A DNA stretch of 37,362 nucleotides, from positions 44,732 to 82,093 of the forward strand of contig MEMM01000003.1 of assembly GCA_001767925.1 (NCBI GenBank). The letters are read 5' to 3'. Below the pieces are notes generated by a model, which worked only from the letters and a program-made list of their open reading frames with translations, was not told the DNA's origin and did not search any database. Shown here piece by piece: positions 15,939 through 24,317 of the stretch; the stretch's first letter is position 1, and each line of letters begins with the position of its first letter. A program made the translations under genes and the position numbers. Origin of the DNA: Alphaproteobacteria bacterium RIFCSPHIGHO2_12_FULL_63_12 (GTDB lineage: Bacteria > Pseudomonadota > Alphaproteobacteria > Caulobacterales > Parvularculaceae).

Positions 15939-17234
15939 CTATGGGGCGAAACGCTTCAGCCGCTTGGCCGCGCGCCGTTCATGCATTTGATGAGCGATGA
16001 ATGTCGGCAACAGCGGGATCTCCGCGCTTGCTTCCTTTCCGTCCGCCAGACGGAAAATATTCTCATAGAAAAACGACATCGCGGCGAAACCGTTCAGCGC
16101 CTTGATAAGCGTGTTTCCCGAATTTGGTCCCCAAAAGCCGCCGCCGAGCCGAAGGTTTTTCTCGTAGCGGATCGCCTCCGCGCTGGCGCCCGAAAGAAGC
16201 TTTGCGCAAATGTCGGGATCGACGCACATCGGCCGCGCAAGGCCGATCAGATCGGCCGCCCCGGATGTCAGCGCCGCGTCCATCGCGGCGCGCGAGCGAA
16301 ATCCGCCCGTCACCATCAACGGCATCTTGGCGACTCGCGCGGCTTCTTCCGCATACTGAATGAAGTACGCCTCGCGCGCTTTCGTCGAGGCGCGCGGCTC
16401 CTCCGCCGGGGAGGCGCCTTCGATATCCATCATTTTCGGCTGCTCATAGGAGCCGCCCGAGATTTCGAGAAAATCGACGCCCTCTTCATTCAGCCAGTCG
16501 ATGACCCGAAGGCATTCGTCGAAACTGAAGCCGCCCTTCTGGAAATCCGCGGAATTGAGCTTCACCGCGACCGGAAAGCCGGAACCGACCTTGGCGCGGA
16601 CGGCGGCGACGGTTCTGAGCAGGAGGCGCGCCCTATTGTCGAGGCTTCCGCCCCATTCATCCTCGCGCCGGTTGGCGTTCGGATTGAGAAATTCCGAAAT
16701 CAGATAGCCGTGCGCGCCGTGGATCTGGACGCCCGAAAACCCCGCCGCCTTGCAGACGGAGGCGGCGTGGGCGAAGCGGTCGATGACGTCTTCTATTTCC
16801 GCCGCCGCCAGGGCGCGCGGCGCGCCGAATTGACCGCCCGGCAGTTCGAGCCCCGCCGCCGACGGCGCCGCCGGCGTCTTATTGACATAGATCGGCGTCT
16901 GCCGGCCGGCATGAGAGAGCTGGACAATGATCTCGGCGCCGGTCCCCCTCGCCGCGCCGGCAAAGCCTTCGAGCGCGCGCATCGCGTCGGCGTCCTGCGG
17001 GCCGTCGATCGCGACATTGCCCGGGCGTTCGAGATAGCGCCGGTCGATCTGGACATTGCCGGTCAGAAGGAGACCCGCCCCGCCGGCCGCCCACCGGCGA
17101 TACAGCGTCTCCAGCCGCCGCGTCGCGCGGTTCGTCTCGTCGCCGAGGCCTTCGGTCATCGCCGCCTTGGCCAGCCGGTTTTTCAGGCGTACGCCGCAGG
17201 GCAGCGAAATCGGATCGGCGATGGTCACGGCCAT
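15939..17234 (-). CDS. NADH:flavin oxidoreductase, Old Yellow Enzyme family
   Basis: 431 residues forming an FMN-binding TIM barrel. Visible family features: LPCGVRLKNRLAKAAMTEGL near the N-terminus, VQLSHAGRQ, the substrate-site IHGAHGYLISEFLNPNANRREDEWGG with its HGAH pair, RLLLRTVAAVRAKVG, EISGGSYEQP, and the phosphate-binding VTGGFRSRAAMDAAL...ADLIGLARP. Old Yellow Enzymes reduce activated C=C bonds of enones and nitro compounds with NAD(P)H. It has no C-terminal FeS/NAD-binding domain of the 2,4-dienoyl-CoA reductase type. The ATG at 17234 is the only sensible start, although its ribosome binding site is weak. It diverges from the candidate small RNA at 17341. Confidence 0.92.
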   Translation of the reverse strand: MAVTIADPISLPCGVRLKNRLAKAAMTEGLGDETNRATRRLETLYRRWAAGGAGLLLTGNVQIDRRYLERPGNVAIDGPQDADAMRALEGFAGAARGTGAEIIVQLSHAGRQTPIYVNKTPAAPSAAGLELPGGQFGAPRALAAAEIEDVIDRFAHAASVCKAAGFSGVQIHGAHGYLISEFLNPNANRREDEWGGSLDNRARLLLRTVAAVRAKVGSGFPVAVKLNSADFQKGGFSFDECLRVIDWLNEEGVDFLEISGGSYEQPKMMDIEGASPAEEPRASTKAREAYFIQYAEEAARVAKMPLMVTGGFRSRAAMDAALTSGAADLIGLARPMCVDPDICAKLLSGASAEAIRYEKNLRLGGGFWGPNSGNTLIKALNGFAAMSFFYENIFRLADGKEASAEIPLLPTFIAHQMHERRAAKRLKRFAP

Positions 17235-17313
17235 GGTCGCATCAAGCCTTAAGACGCCGAAGGTTAACGGCGAGCCGCAGTTTCACCCTGATTCGCGCCC
17301 CTGCGCTTTCACT

Positions 17314-17330
17314 TTGGCATGGCGTTTGCG
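17314..17330 (+). promoter_or_regulatory. Sigma-54 type promoter (-24/-12)
   Basis: TTGGCATGGCGTTTGCG matches the consensus YTGGCACGRNNNTTGCW at all defined positions but two, with the invariant GG (17316-17317) and GC (17328-17329) separated by exactly 10 nt. The predicted transcription start is about 17341. No protein-coding gene follows on this strand, only a short sequence ending in a terminator. Confidence 0.6.
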
Positions 17331-17340
17331 ATGCGAGCGG

Positions 17341-17408
17341 CGAAATCGGATCAGTCCTTGCACCGGACCTCCTGCGAAAGGCCGCCCCTCGCCGGGCGGC
17401 CTTTTTTT
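17341..17408 (+). ncRNA. Candidate sigma-54-dependent small RNA with anti-Shine-Dalgarno loop
   Basis: The ~68-nt stretch between the predicted sigma-54 start and a rho-independent terminator contains no usable reading frame. Its 5' half can fold TTGCA against TGCGA around a 10-nt loop CCGGACCTCC, exposing ACCUCC, the complement of a Shine-Dalgarno sequence. Its 3' half is the terminator hairpin. Anti-Shine-Dalgarno loops followed by a terminator are typical of several alphaproteobacterial trans-acting sRNAs. It lies between two minus-strand genes (OYE and DmpA), so the terminator serves no plus-strand gene. Transcription is not shown. Confidence 0.5.
17377..17408 (+). terminator. Rho-independent terminator (plus strand) between OYE and DmpA genes
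   Basis: AAAGGCCGCCC pairs with GGGCGGCCTTT over 11 bp with a 6-nt loop, and the T-run extends to 17408. Read on the minus strand the T-run is only three bases, so it fits the plus strand better, though some bidirectional function after the DmpA stop is possible. Confidence 0.85.
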
Positions 17409-18583
17409 CATTCCGCCGCGTCGGCGAGCCGGCCATGCTTTTTGAGGGCCGCGCGCAATCTGTCATGGGGCAGCGCATGAACGACATAACCGTCGGCGCC
17501 GGTCATGGTTTTCGCCGCGACGAGCGCGTTGACGATCGCCTCCTCGGTCGCCTCGACGGCAGCGAGGAAGATCGGCCCCATCGCATCGTTCGGGACAAAC
17601 TCGACCTCTTGGTTTTCAAGCCGGTAAGCCGCTTTTGAATTCGCCGTCGAGAAGGCGATGAAAATATCGCCCGATCCGTTTGACGCGTAACTGCCCATGC
17701 GGCCAAGCGCGAGCGAGGCGCGCTGCGCGACGCGCCTCAATTGATGCGGCAGGAGCGGCGCGTCGGTCGCAAGGACGACGATGATCGAGCCGCGCTCTTC
17801 CGCCTCGGGAACGCCCGGCAACAGATCGGGAATTTCATCGTTGATCGGAACGCCGGCGATGCGCATCGTCTTGCGGATGCCGTAATTGGCCTGCACCAGC
17901 GCGCCGACCGTATAGCCGCCGGAATCTTTCGCCAGAACGCGCGACGCGGTCCCGGTTCCGCCCTTGAATTCGTGACAGATCATGCCGGTTCCGCCGCCGA
18001 CATTTCCTTCGCCGACGGCGCCGGACTTTGCGCCGTCGAGCGCCGCGAAGGCGTCTTTCTTGGTCACATGAAAGCCGTTGATGTCGTTGAGATCGCCGTC
18101 CCAGGTTTCCGCGACCACCGGCAGCGACCAAAAGACGTCCGGCTCGCCCGGCAGGCCTTCGTAAAACCCGTGCTTCACCTGCCATTCGATCACCGCGTCA
18201 TGCACGACGCCGACCGAATGCGTGTTGGTGATCATCACCGGCCCTTCGAGAAAACCGGATTCGGTTACCCAGGTCGTCCCCGTCATCTCGCCGTTTCCAT
18301 TGAGCGCGTGCCAGCCGGCGAACACCGGATCGTAAGTTTTCCCGCGCGGCAGGATCGCGGTGACGCCGGTCCTGACCGGCCCCTTGCCGCGCACGAGCTT
18401 GCCCGATCCCTTGATGATCGTCTTGTAGCCGACCTCGACGCCGGCGACATCGGTGATCGCATTCAGCGGCCCCGGCGTTCCATCGAACGGGACGCCGAGA
18501 TCGCGCGCACGCACATGTTCGGCGGCGAAGGCCGGCGCGGCGAGAAGGCTGAAGACGAGAAAAATCGCGTGGATAAATTTCAT
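17408..18583 (-). CDS. P1 family peptidase (DmpA/BapA-type aminopeptidase)
   Basis: 391 residues with a clear signal peptide (MKFIHAIFLVFSLLAAPAFA), so periplasmic. The family is the self-processing N-terminal nucleophile hydrolases DmpA/BapA, which cleave L- or D-amino-terminal residues or beta-peptides. Key segments: RARDLGVPFDGTPGPLNAITDVAGVEVGY, ITNTHSVGVVHDA, NVGGGTGMICHEFKGGTGTASR, and the autocleavage site RGSIIVVLATDAPLLPHQL, with cleavage expected between Gly265 and Ser266 to give alpha and beta chains. YGSMGSYASNGSGD-like residues in the beta chain (GRMGSYASNGSGD here) are also conserved. The ATG at 18583 has AGGAACGG upstream. It is a single gene, with no obvious operon partner. 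Confidence 0.92.
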   Translation of the reverse strand: MKFIHAIFLVFSLLAAPAFAAEHVRARDLGVPFDGTPGPLNAITDVAGVEVGYKTIIKGSGKLVRGKGPVRTGVTAILPRGKTYDPVFAGWHALNGNGEMTGTTWVTESGFLEGPVMITNTHSVGVVHDAVIEWQVKHGFYEGLPGEPDVFWSLPVVAETWDGDLNDINGFHVTKKDAFAALDGAKSGAVGEGNVGGGTGMICHEFKGGTGTASRVLAKDSGGYTVGALVQANYGIRKTMRIAGVPINDEIPDLLPGVPEAEERGSIIVVLATDAPLLPHQLRRVAQRASLALGRMGSYASNGSGDIFIAFSTANSKAAYRLENQEVEFVPNDAMGPIFLAAVEATEEAIVNALVAAKTMTGADGYVVHALPHDRLRAALKKHGRLADAAE

Positions 18584-18666
18584 CGGTTCCGTTCCTGCCT
18601 GGGGCGGCGGCGAGTCTACTGTGGTTATTTCTTGAAGCGCAATGATCGGCGGCGCAAATTCGCCGG

Positions 18667-19451
<785 letters not shown>

Positions 19452-19455
<4 letters not shown>

Positions 19456-19889
19456 GTCAGCAGACCGGATTTGCGCGCGCGCATCGCATACCACAAGAAG
19501 AAGACGCAGCCCGCGAAGATGACCGCCTGCATGATCATCATCGACGAACTCGCGCCCGGCATGGGCCTCAGGAAATTGGTGTGAATGACGCTGATCACAT
19601 AGGCGACCAGCGAAGCGCCAAATACCGGAACCGCCAGCTTGTTGCGCAGCAACAGCAGGATCGACCCTAAAAGCGCGCCCCACACGCCGATCGCCCAGAC
19701 GGCGTTCATCCACGCCGGCGCTTCATGCATGAAAGCGATCTGTTCCGGCGTCATGCCGGCGGATGTCATCCATTCATCGCCCTTCGTCATCGTCATGAAA
19801 TAATCGAAACAGCCAAAGCTGTTCCACAACGCGCCGAGAACGCCGACCGCCCACAAATGCCAGGGCGTCTTGACCGCCGCACCGCTCAT
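19452..19889 (-). CDS. Four-helix membrane protein of unknown function
   Basis: 145 residues from the ATG at 19889, which has GGGAGGAA 5 nt upstream; the frame extends six codons further but that start is poor. Four hydrophobic helices are visible: around HLWAVGVLGALWNSFGCFDY, AVWAIGVWGALLGSILLL, VPVFGASLVAYVISVIHT and MIMQAVIFAGCVFFLWYAM. Between the first and second lies a conserved-looking polar loop (MTKGDEWMTSAGMTPEQIAFMHEAPAWM). I do not recognise a named function. Just upstream (19909-19928) is a site nearly identical to the ArsR operator at 13357, so this gene is a candidate second target of that repressor or of a close paralogue. Confidence 0.8.
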
Positions 19890-19908
19890 TGATTCCTCCC
19901 TCGCCATT

Positions 19909-19928
19909 AGGTATCCAATTAGTTACCA
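19909..19928. promoter_or_regulatory. Second ArsR-like operator, upstream of the four-helix membrane protein gene
   Basis: AGGTATC, a 6-nt spacer CAATTA, then GTTACCA. It has the same 7-6-7 architecture as the arsR operator (AGGTAAC/GTTACCT); 12 of 14 arm positions agree. It ends 20 bp before the gene's start codon at 19889, overlapping the expected promoter. Confidence 0.55.
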
Positions 19929-19954
19929 TTTCCCGGCGCGGGGGGCAATAGGCG

Positions 19955-20623
19955 TCACCGCCGTTTCTTCGCGGGCGCCCTATGCTCCGGACGCGGAAGA
20001 ATGGTGAAGGCGCGCAGCGCCGCCTTGTCGAAAAGCGCAGGCTCGATCAGACGGTCCGGCGCCGCCGGGTCGATAAAGCGCAATTCGCTCGCCGCCCCGA
20101 ACCCGTTCGTCCCGAACAGGCGCACGCCGCGATACAGCAGGCTGCGCCGTGTCGCGCCGACGCCGCTGGTTTTCATCGCGTCGAGAAAAATGCGGTCCGC
20201 GCGAAAGCGCTCCTTGCGAAACCGCGTCTGGTTTTTCGGCGGCTCGGCGACGGCGTAAAGCCAGTCATGCAGCACCGCCGCCGCCGAATGCGCGCCCGAC
20301 GGGGGAAAAATTCCGCGCAGGAGCGCCGGCACGGACGCATGGTCGGTCACGAAATGCGGCGGGGCGATCACCGCGACATTCGGGCGGGATCCGACATGGA
20401 TATAAATGAGGCCCGAGCGGACCACGAAATTGCGCGCGCCCGCCTGTCGCCGCTCGATCGCGAAGGGAACCGGCGAATCGTCGAGGCGGGTGACGAAGCG
20501 GTCTTCCCGTCCGAAAATCTCTTCCGCGAGGTCGGCGGCGGCGAGCCCGGCCTGCGCCGCGCTCGCGCCTTTCGCCGACGCCAGCACCCGCCGGCAAAGT
20601 TCCTCGTCGACCAGAAACGGCAT
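19955..20623 (-). CDS. DUF1353 family protein
   Basis: 222 residues. The DUF1353 core is visible in the middle: PPHFVTDHASVPALLRGIFPPSGAHSAAAVLHDWLYA, then RADRIFLDAMKTSGVG and YRGVRLFGTNGFG. The conserved TDHASVP and HDWLY segments carry histidines and aspartates that suggest a metal or catalytic site, but no function is established; many members come from phages and prophages. The protein has an extra C-terminal extension rich in basic residues. AGGGAG precedes the ATG at 20623. It diverges from parE with 91 nt between the starts. No other phage gene lies nearby. Confidence 0.8.
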   Translation of the reverse strand: MPFLVDEELCRRVLASAKGASAAQAGLAAADLAEEIFGREDRFVTRLDDSPVPFAIERRQAGARNFVVRSGLIYIHVGSRPNVAVIAPPHFVTDHASVPALLRGIFPPSGAHSAAAVLHDWLYAVAEPPKNQTRFRKERFRADRIFLDAMKTSGVGATRRSLLYRGVRLFGTNGFGAASELRFIDPAAPDRLIEPALFDKAALRAFTILPRPEHRAPAKKRR

Positions 20624-20714
20624 TCTCGCGCTCCCTGGCGGTTTTCCCCAATGCTTGGCGCGGCGCTCGGATTCGGCCTATGGGAAGCGCCAATCGTGGA
20701 GTTCAGCGGCGGAA

Positions 20715-22727
20715 ATGACAAGCAGACCAACGAAGAAGTTACCCGAACCGGACCTCTTTGCGTCGGGCGGCGATTACACCGCCAAGGACATCGAAGTACT
20801 TGAAGGGCTCGAGCCCGTCCGCAAGCGCCCCGGCATGTATATCGGCGGGACGGACGAGAAGGCGCTGCACCATCTTTTCGCCGAGGTGCTCGACAACGCC
20901 ATGGACGAGGCGGTCGCCGGTCACGCAAGCCGGATCGAGGTTGAGCTTTTCGAGGACGGCCATCTCGCCGTCTCCGACAATGGCCGCGGCATTCCGGTCG
21001 ACCCGCACCCGAAGTTCAAGAACAAGTCGGCGCTCGAAGTCATCATGACGACGCTCCATTCGGGCGGGAAGTTCGACGGCAAGGCCTATTCGACCTCGGG
21101 CGGCCTGCACGGCGTCGGCGTTTCCGTGGTCAACGCGCTCTCCGACGATCTGACGGTCGAAGTTTTCCGCAACCGTCAGGCCTGGCGCCAGAGCTATTCC
21201 AAGGGCCATCCGACCACCAAACTGCTCGACGCCGGCGCCGCGCACAACAAGCGCGGCACGACGGTGAAGTTCCATCCCGATCCGGAAATTTTCGGCGCGA
21301 AGGCGGCGTTCCGGCCGGCGCGGCTTTACAAGATGGCGCGCTCGAAGGCCTATCTCTTCGGCGGGGTTGAAATCCGCTGGCGCTGCGCGCCCTCGCGCAT
21401 TAGCGACGACACGCCGGCCGAGGCGGTCTTCCATTTCCAGGCGGGCCTTACCGATTATCTCGCCTCGCTCGTCAACGGCAAGCCGACCGTCACCGACGAG
21501 ATGTTTTCAGGCCGCGTCGAGCGCACCGAGTCGCAAGGCCACGGCAATGTCGAATGGGCGGTCTGCTGGGGCGCCGCCGGGTTCGGCGCAAACGACGACG
21601 AGACGGACGGCTTCATCCATTCCTATTGCAACACCATCCCCACGGCGGAAGGCGGCACCCATGAAGCGGGCCTTCGCGCCGCCTTGTCGAAGGGGTTGAA
21701 AGCCTATGCCGATCTCGCCGGCAACAAGAAGGCCGGCAACGTCACCCCCGAAGACGTGATGACGACGGCGGGCGCCTTATTGTCCGTGTTCGTCCGAAAT
21801 CCGGAATTTCAGGGCCAGACGAAAGACAAGCTGGCGACAGCCGAAGCCCAGCGCATCGTTGAAAACACCGTGCGCCCGGCTTTCGATCACTGGCTCGCCA
21901 GCCACCCCAAACAGGCGAACGATCTCCTCGCCTGGGTGATCGACCGCGCCGACGAGCGCCAGCGGCGGCGCAAGGAAAAGGAAGTCAGCAGAGCCGCGGC
22001 GACGCGCAAATTGCGCCTTCCCGGCAAACTTGCCGACTGCTCGCAGAAGGATCGCGACGGCACCGAAATCTTCCTCGTCGAAGGGGATAGCGCCGGCGGC
22101 AGCGCCAAACAGGCGAGGAACCGCGCGACGCAGGCGATCTATCCGATGCGCGGCAAAGTCCTCAACGTCGCCTCGGCGACGCGCGACAAGATCATGGCGA
22201 ATGAGGAAATCCAGAACATCGCGCAGGCGCTTGGCGTCTCCCTCGGCGCGAAATTCGATCTCGAAGATTTGCGCTACGAAAAAATCATCATCATGACCGA
22301 CGCCGATGTCGACGGCGCGCATATCGCCTCGCTGCTCATCACCTTTTTCTATCAGGAGATGAAGGAGCTGATCGACGCCGGGCGGCTCTATATGGCGCAG
22401 CCGCCGCTCTATCGCCTCACGGCGGGCGGCAAGACCGTCTACGCGATGGACGACGCGGCGCGCGAAAAGCTGATGAAAACCGAATTCAAGTCAAACCAGA
22501 AGGTTGAAACCGGAAGGTTCAAGGGCCTCGGCGAAATGATGCCGGCGCAGCTGAAAGAAACAACGATGGACCCGCGCTCGCGAACGCTCGCTCGCGTCAT
22601 CATCGCCGACGACAAGCAAGACGCCGCCGTCGATCTCGTCGACCGCCTGATGGGCAAAAAAGCCGAAGCGCGGTTCCAGTTCATTCAGGAGAATGCGGGG
22701 TTTGTCAGGGATGAGTTGGATATTTGA
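20715..22727 (+). CDS. parE: DNA topoisomerase IV subunit B
   Basis: 670 residues, the usual ParE size. The N-terminal GHKL ATPase shows AEVLDNAMDEA (Glu57/Asn61), DNGRGIPVD (88-96) and GLHGVGVSVVNALS. A transducer region follows, then the TOPRIM domain with FLVEGDSAGGSAKQ (Glu456) and MTDADVDGAHI (Asp529/531/533), and the C-terminal FKGLGEMMPAQLKETTM. ParE with ParC decatenates replicated chromosomes and relaxes supercoils. It differs from GyrB in the lack of the ~170-residue TOPRIM insertion and in the ParE-type KYSTSGGLHG-like segment (AYSTSGGLHG). The frame is open to 20406, but only the ATG at 20715 begins the conserved leader. parC is not in the window. Confidence 0.96.
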   Translation: MTSRPTKKLPEPDLFASGGDYTAKDIEVLEGLEPVRKRPGMYIGGTDEKALHHLFAEVLDNAMDEAVAGHASRIEVELFEDGHLAVSDNGRGIPVDPHPKFKNKSALEVIMTTLHSGGKFDGKAYSTSGGLHGVGVSVVNALSDDLTVEVFRNRQAWRQSYSKGHPTTKLLDAGAAHNKRGTTVKFHPDPEIFGAKAAFRPARLYKMARSKAYLFGGVEIRWRCAPSRISDDTPAEAVFHFQAGLTDYLASLVNGKPTVTDEMFSGRVERTESQGHGNVEWAVCWGAAGFGANDDETDGFIHSYCNTIPTAEGGTHEAGLRAALSKGLKAYADLAGNKKAGNVTPEDVMTTAGALLSVFVRNPEFQGQTKDKLATAEAQRIVENTVRPAFDHWLASHPKQANDLLAWVIDRADERQRRRKEKEVSRAAATRKLRLPGKLADCSQKDRDGTEIFLVEGDSAGGSAKQARNRATQAIYPMRGKVLNVASATRDKIMANEEIQNIAQALGVSLGAKFDLEDLRYEKIIIMTDADVDGAHIASLLITFFYQEMKELIDAGRLYMAQPPLYRLTAGGKTVYAMDDAAREKLMKTEFKSNQKVETGRFKGLGEMMPAQLKETTMDPRSRTLARVIIADDKQDAAVDLVDRLMGKKAEARFQFIQENAGFVRDELDI

Positions 22728-22731
22728 GGAT

Positions 22732-23355
22732 TCAGATCTTGTTTGCCCCAAATACGAGTTCTTCTGCTTCTCGAATCTGCTCTTTGAGTCGCTTCAAGCG
22801 TGATTTTTTCTTTAGAATCTTGTCCCTGACTAAAGAAAATAGCCGCCCTTCCTTGAATCGCGGGAGCGGATGGGTCGAGACGATCCAAACAAATTCTTTG
22901 CTTAATGCATGGAGTATCGACATCTGAAAAAGCCCTCCTGCTGCATATCGTTCCATTTTCTTGAGCAATCTCGAATAATAATCAAAGGCGCGTCGATTCT
23001 GGTCGGCACGATTTTCATAAGAAAACAAATAAATCAATACTGTCGCAATCGCCAGTAAAAACCCTACTCCGCCCGTAATATACGTATAAATATTTAATAA
23101 TTCCGCACTACCATTTATTTTATTATAAACCCAATGTACATTGGCAAGGAATAAGAACGAAATAGAAAAGACTATATTGCAGATGTTGAGGAACCTCGCG
23201 CGCCAGTAATATTTCGCGCCAAGTTTTTCATGCACAAGAGAATTCCTTTCGGCCTGCAAGCGCCATAACCTTAACACCTGCTGGGCCTTCGCAGCATCCA
23301 AAACTATTCCATCAAATTGCGGTATCCCGCTTTTGTCGAAATGCCCCTCGTCCAT
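22732..23355 (-). CDS. SLATT-like two-TM protein, AT-rich and likely acquired
   Basis: 207 residues from the ATG at 23355 (GAGG 6 nt upstream; a TTG and a GTG slightly further up are less likely). Two membrane helices lie at about 54-72 (FLNICNIVFSISFLFL) and 91-111 (YTYITGGVGFLLAIATVLIYLF). Before them is a helix with KLGAKYYWRAR, and right after is SYENRADQNRRAFDYYSRLL, the layout of the SLATT family (SMODS- and SLOG-associated 2TM effectors). The tail is strongly basic and helical (KILKKKSRLKRLKEQIREAEEL). Base composition is far more AT-rich than all neighbours and codon use differs, pointing to horizontal transfer. SLATT proteins are thought to be pore-forming effectors in conflict systems, but no nucleotide-sensor or reverse-transcriptase partner is adjacent. 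The family call is from pattern only. Confidence 0.6.
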   Translation of the reverse strand: MDEGHFDKSGIPQFDGIVLDAAKAQQVLRLWRLQAERNSLVHEKLGAKYYWRARFLNICNIVFSISFLFLANVHWVYNKINGSAELLNIYTYITGGVGFLLAIATVLIYLFSYENRADQNRRAFDYYSRLLKKMERYAAGGLFQMSILHALSKEFVWIVSTHPLPRFKEGRLFSLVRDKILKKKSRLKRLKEQIREAEELVFGANKI

Positions 23356-23531
23356 TTTCACCCTCAAAATAACAACAAATATACCGCGCTCGCATACTGC
23401 GTGTATTATTCATTTGACGTCAACTGCCCATGGGTAATCAAATATCAGCTTAAGCACGGCGAATCCGGTCGCGATCGCACCCCTCCTATCGGAAGCATCT
23501 ACGCCGCTCTTAGCAAGCAAGTAGCAAGTGG

Positions 23532-23558
23532 GGCGGGTCGAGCGAAGCGATACCCGCC
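23532..23558. repeat. REP-like palindrome (GGCGGGT ... ACCCGCC)
   Basis: GGCGGGT and ACCCGCC arms of 7 bp separated by 13 nt (CGAGCGAAGCGAT), followed by TTTT. The arms are shared with the next element. Confidence 0.65.
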
Positions 23559-23577
23559 TTTTGCATCCGGACATATC

Positions 23578-23607
23578 GGCGGGTTACGCGCTGCGCGCTA
23601 ACCCGCC
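23578..23607. repeat. REP-like palindrome (GGCGGGTTA ... TAACCCGCC)
   Basis: A long stem, GGCGGGTTACGCGC against GCGCGCTAACCCGCC with one bulge and a 1-2 nt tip. This GGCGGGTTA...TAACCCGCCCTA type is common between genes in alphaproteobacteria. Confidence 0.75.
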
Positions 23608-23629
23608 CTACTGTCTTCAACCAACCGCC

Positions 23630-23732
23630 GTCACTCCGGGGCGCGACGCCGTCGCGAACCCGGACTCCATTATCCGTCAGCGCACGTCGCATGGTGGATT
23701 CCGGGTTCCGGCTGCGCCGGCCCCGGAATGAC
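23630..23732. repeat. Long inverted repeat, ~100 bp palindromic element
   Basis: The left end GTCACTCCGGGGC and, inside it, GAACCCGGACTCC are mirrored by GGATTCCGGGTTC and GCCCCGGAATGAC on the right. It is a degenerate copy of the GTCATTCCGGGGC-type intergenic repeat widespread in this class. Confidence 0.7.
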
Positions 23733-23764
23733 CGCAAGGTGAGGCAATCTCCGCTCGCGCCCCG

Positions 23765-23807
23765 CATCCTTCGAGACGCCGCCTTGCGGCGGCTCCTCAG
23801 GATGAGG
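23765..23807. repeat. Palindromic repeat (CATCCTTCGAGACG ... CTCCTCAGGATGAGG)
   Basis: CATCCT pairs with AGGATG at the ends, and GCCGCC with GGCGGC around a TTGC tip. It is a well-known intergenic repeat type in Rhizobiales and Caulobacterales genomes. Confidence 0.75.
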
Positions 23808-23846
23808 GGCTGGGGTTTTGCCGCGCGCCGGCGGGCCGGGCTCGCC

Positions 23847-24239
23847 CTACGCCGCCGGAAGAACCGCGAGCGCGACTAGCCCCATCGCGATCCAGAAACC
23901 GATTTCGAGGGTTTCGCTCAAAGGTTGGATTTTTTTGTAGGCGCCCCAGGCGTGGATCAGCACCATCATCGCCGAGATCGCGATGATGAGGCCGATCATT
24001 TCCGCCGCGCCGGCGCCTGAAAGGCCTGCGCGCATCGCCGCGAAATTCATCGCCGCGGCCAGCGCGCCGACGCTGCGACCGAAATAGACGGCAAGATCCG
24101 TGTGCGCTGGAATCTGGAAGCCCATCAGCTTCGCCCAGCGCAGCGGAACCAGAAGCAAGGGTATCGTGAACAAAACGAAAGTGAGCGCCGAGAGCCAGAT
24201 CAGGAACTCGTCCGCGTAACCGCCCCAGATGCCGATCAT
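23847..24239 (-). CDS. Four-helix membrane protein of unknown function
   Basis: 130 residues, highly hydrophobic, with four predicted helices: FLIWLSALTFVLFTIPLLLVP, about 47-66 (YFGRSVGALAAAMNFAAM), AEMIGLIIAISAMMVLIHAWGAY, and IGFWIAMGLVALAVLP. Short polar loops (WAKLMGFQIPAHTDLAVYFGR, KKIQPLSETLE) join them. I do not recognise a named family. Codon use matches the host, unlike the SLATT gene on the far side of the repeats. It is a probable single-gene unit; no ribosome binding site of note was seen. Confidence 0.7.
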   Translation of the reverse strand: MIGIWGGYADEFLIWLSALTFVLFTIPLLLVPLRWAKLMGFQIPAHTDLAVYFGRSVGALAAAMNFAAMRAGLSGAGAAEMIGLIIAISAMMVLIHAWGAYKKIQPLSETLEIGFWIAMGLVALAVLPAA

Positions 24240-24317
24240 CGCAAAAACCCCCTTTTGCCTGAGGGGCTTTATACCATCCCCGGCGGCGGCGGTCGCGGCC
24301 CGGCGCTGTCGGGAAGG

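Larger units (their letters stand above)
23356..23846. other. Gene-free region, AT-rich then packed with palindromic repeats
   Basis: 491 nt with no credible gene. The first ~110 nt are AT-rich like the SLATT gene and probably hold its promoter; TTGACGTCAA at 23414-23423 is a perfect 10-bp palindrome and possible regulatory site. The remainder contains at least four different palindromic intergenic repeats, listed separately. Confidence 0.7.

Noticed and set aside
15699-17252. Long plus-strand open frame (517 codons) over the OYE gene
   Set aside because: It is the antisense shadow of the OYE gene; the translation is rich in Arg and Ala with no domain, while the minus frame has all OYE motifs.
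17377-17408. Terminator of the DmpA gene only
   Set aside because: Although it lies just after the DmpA stop, the U-run is long only on the plus strand; its minus-strand T-run is three bases, so it is a poorer terminator for DmpA.
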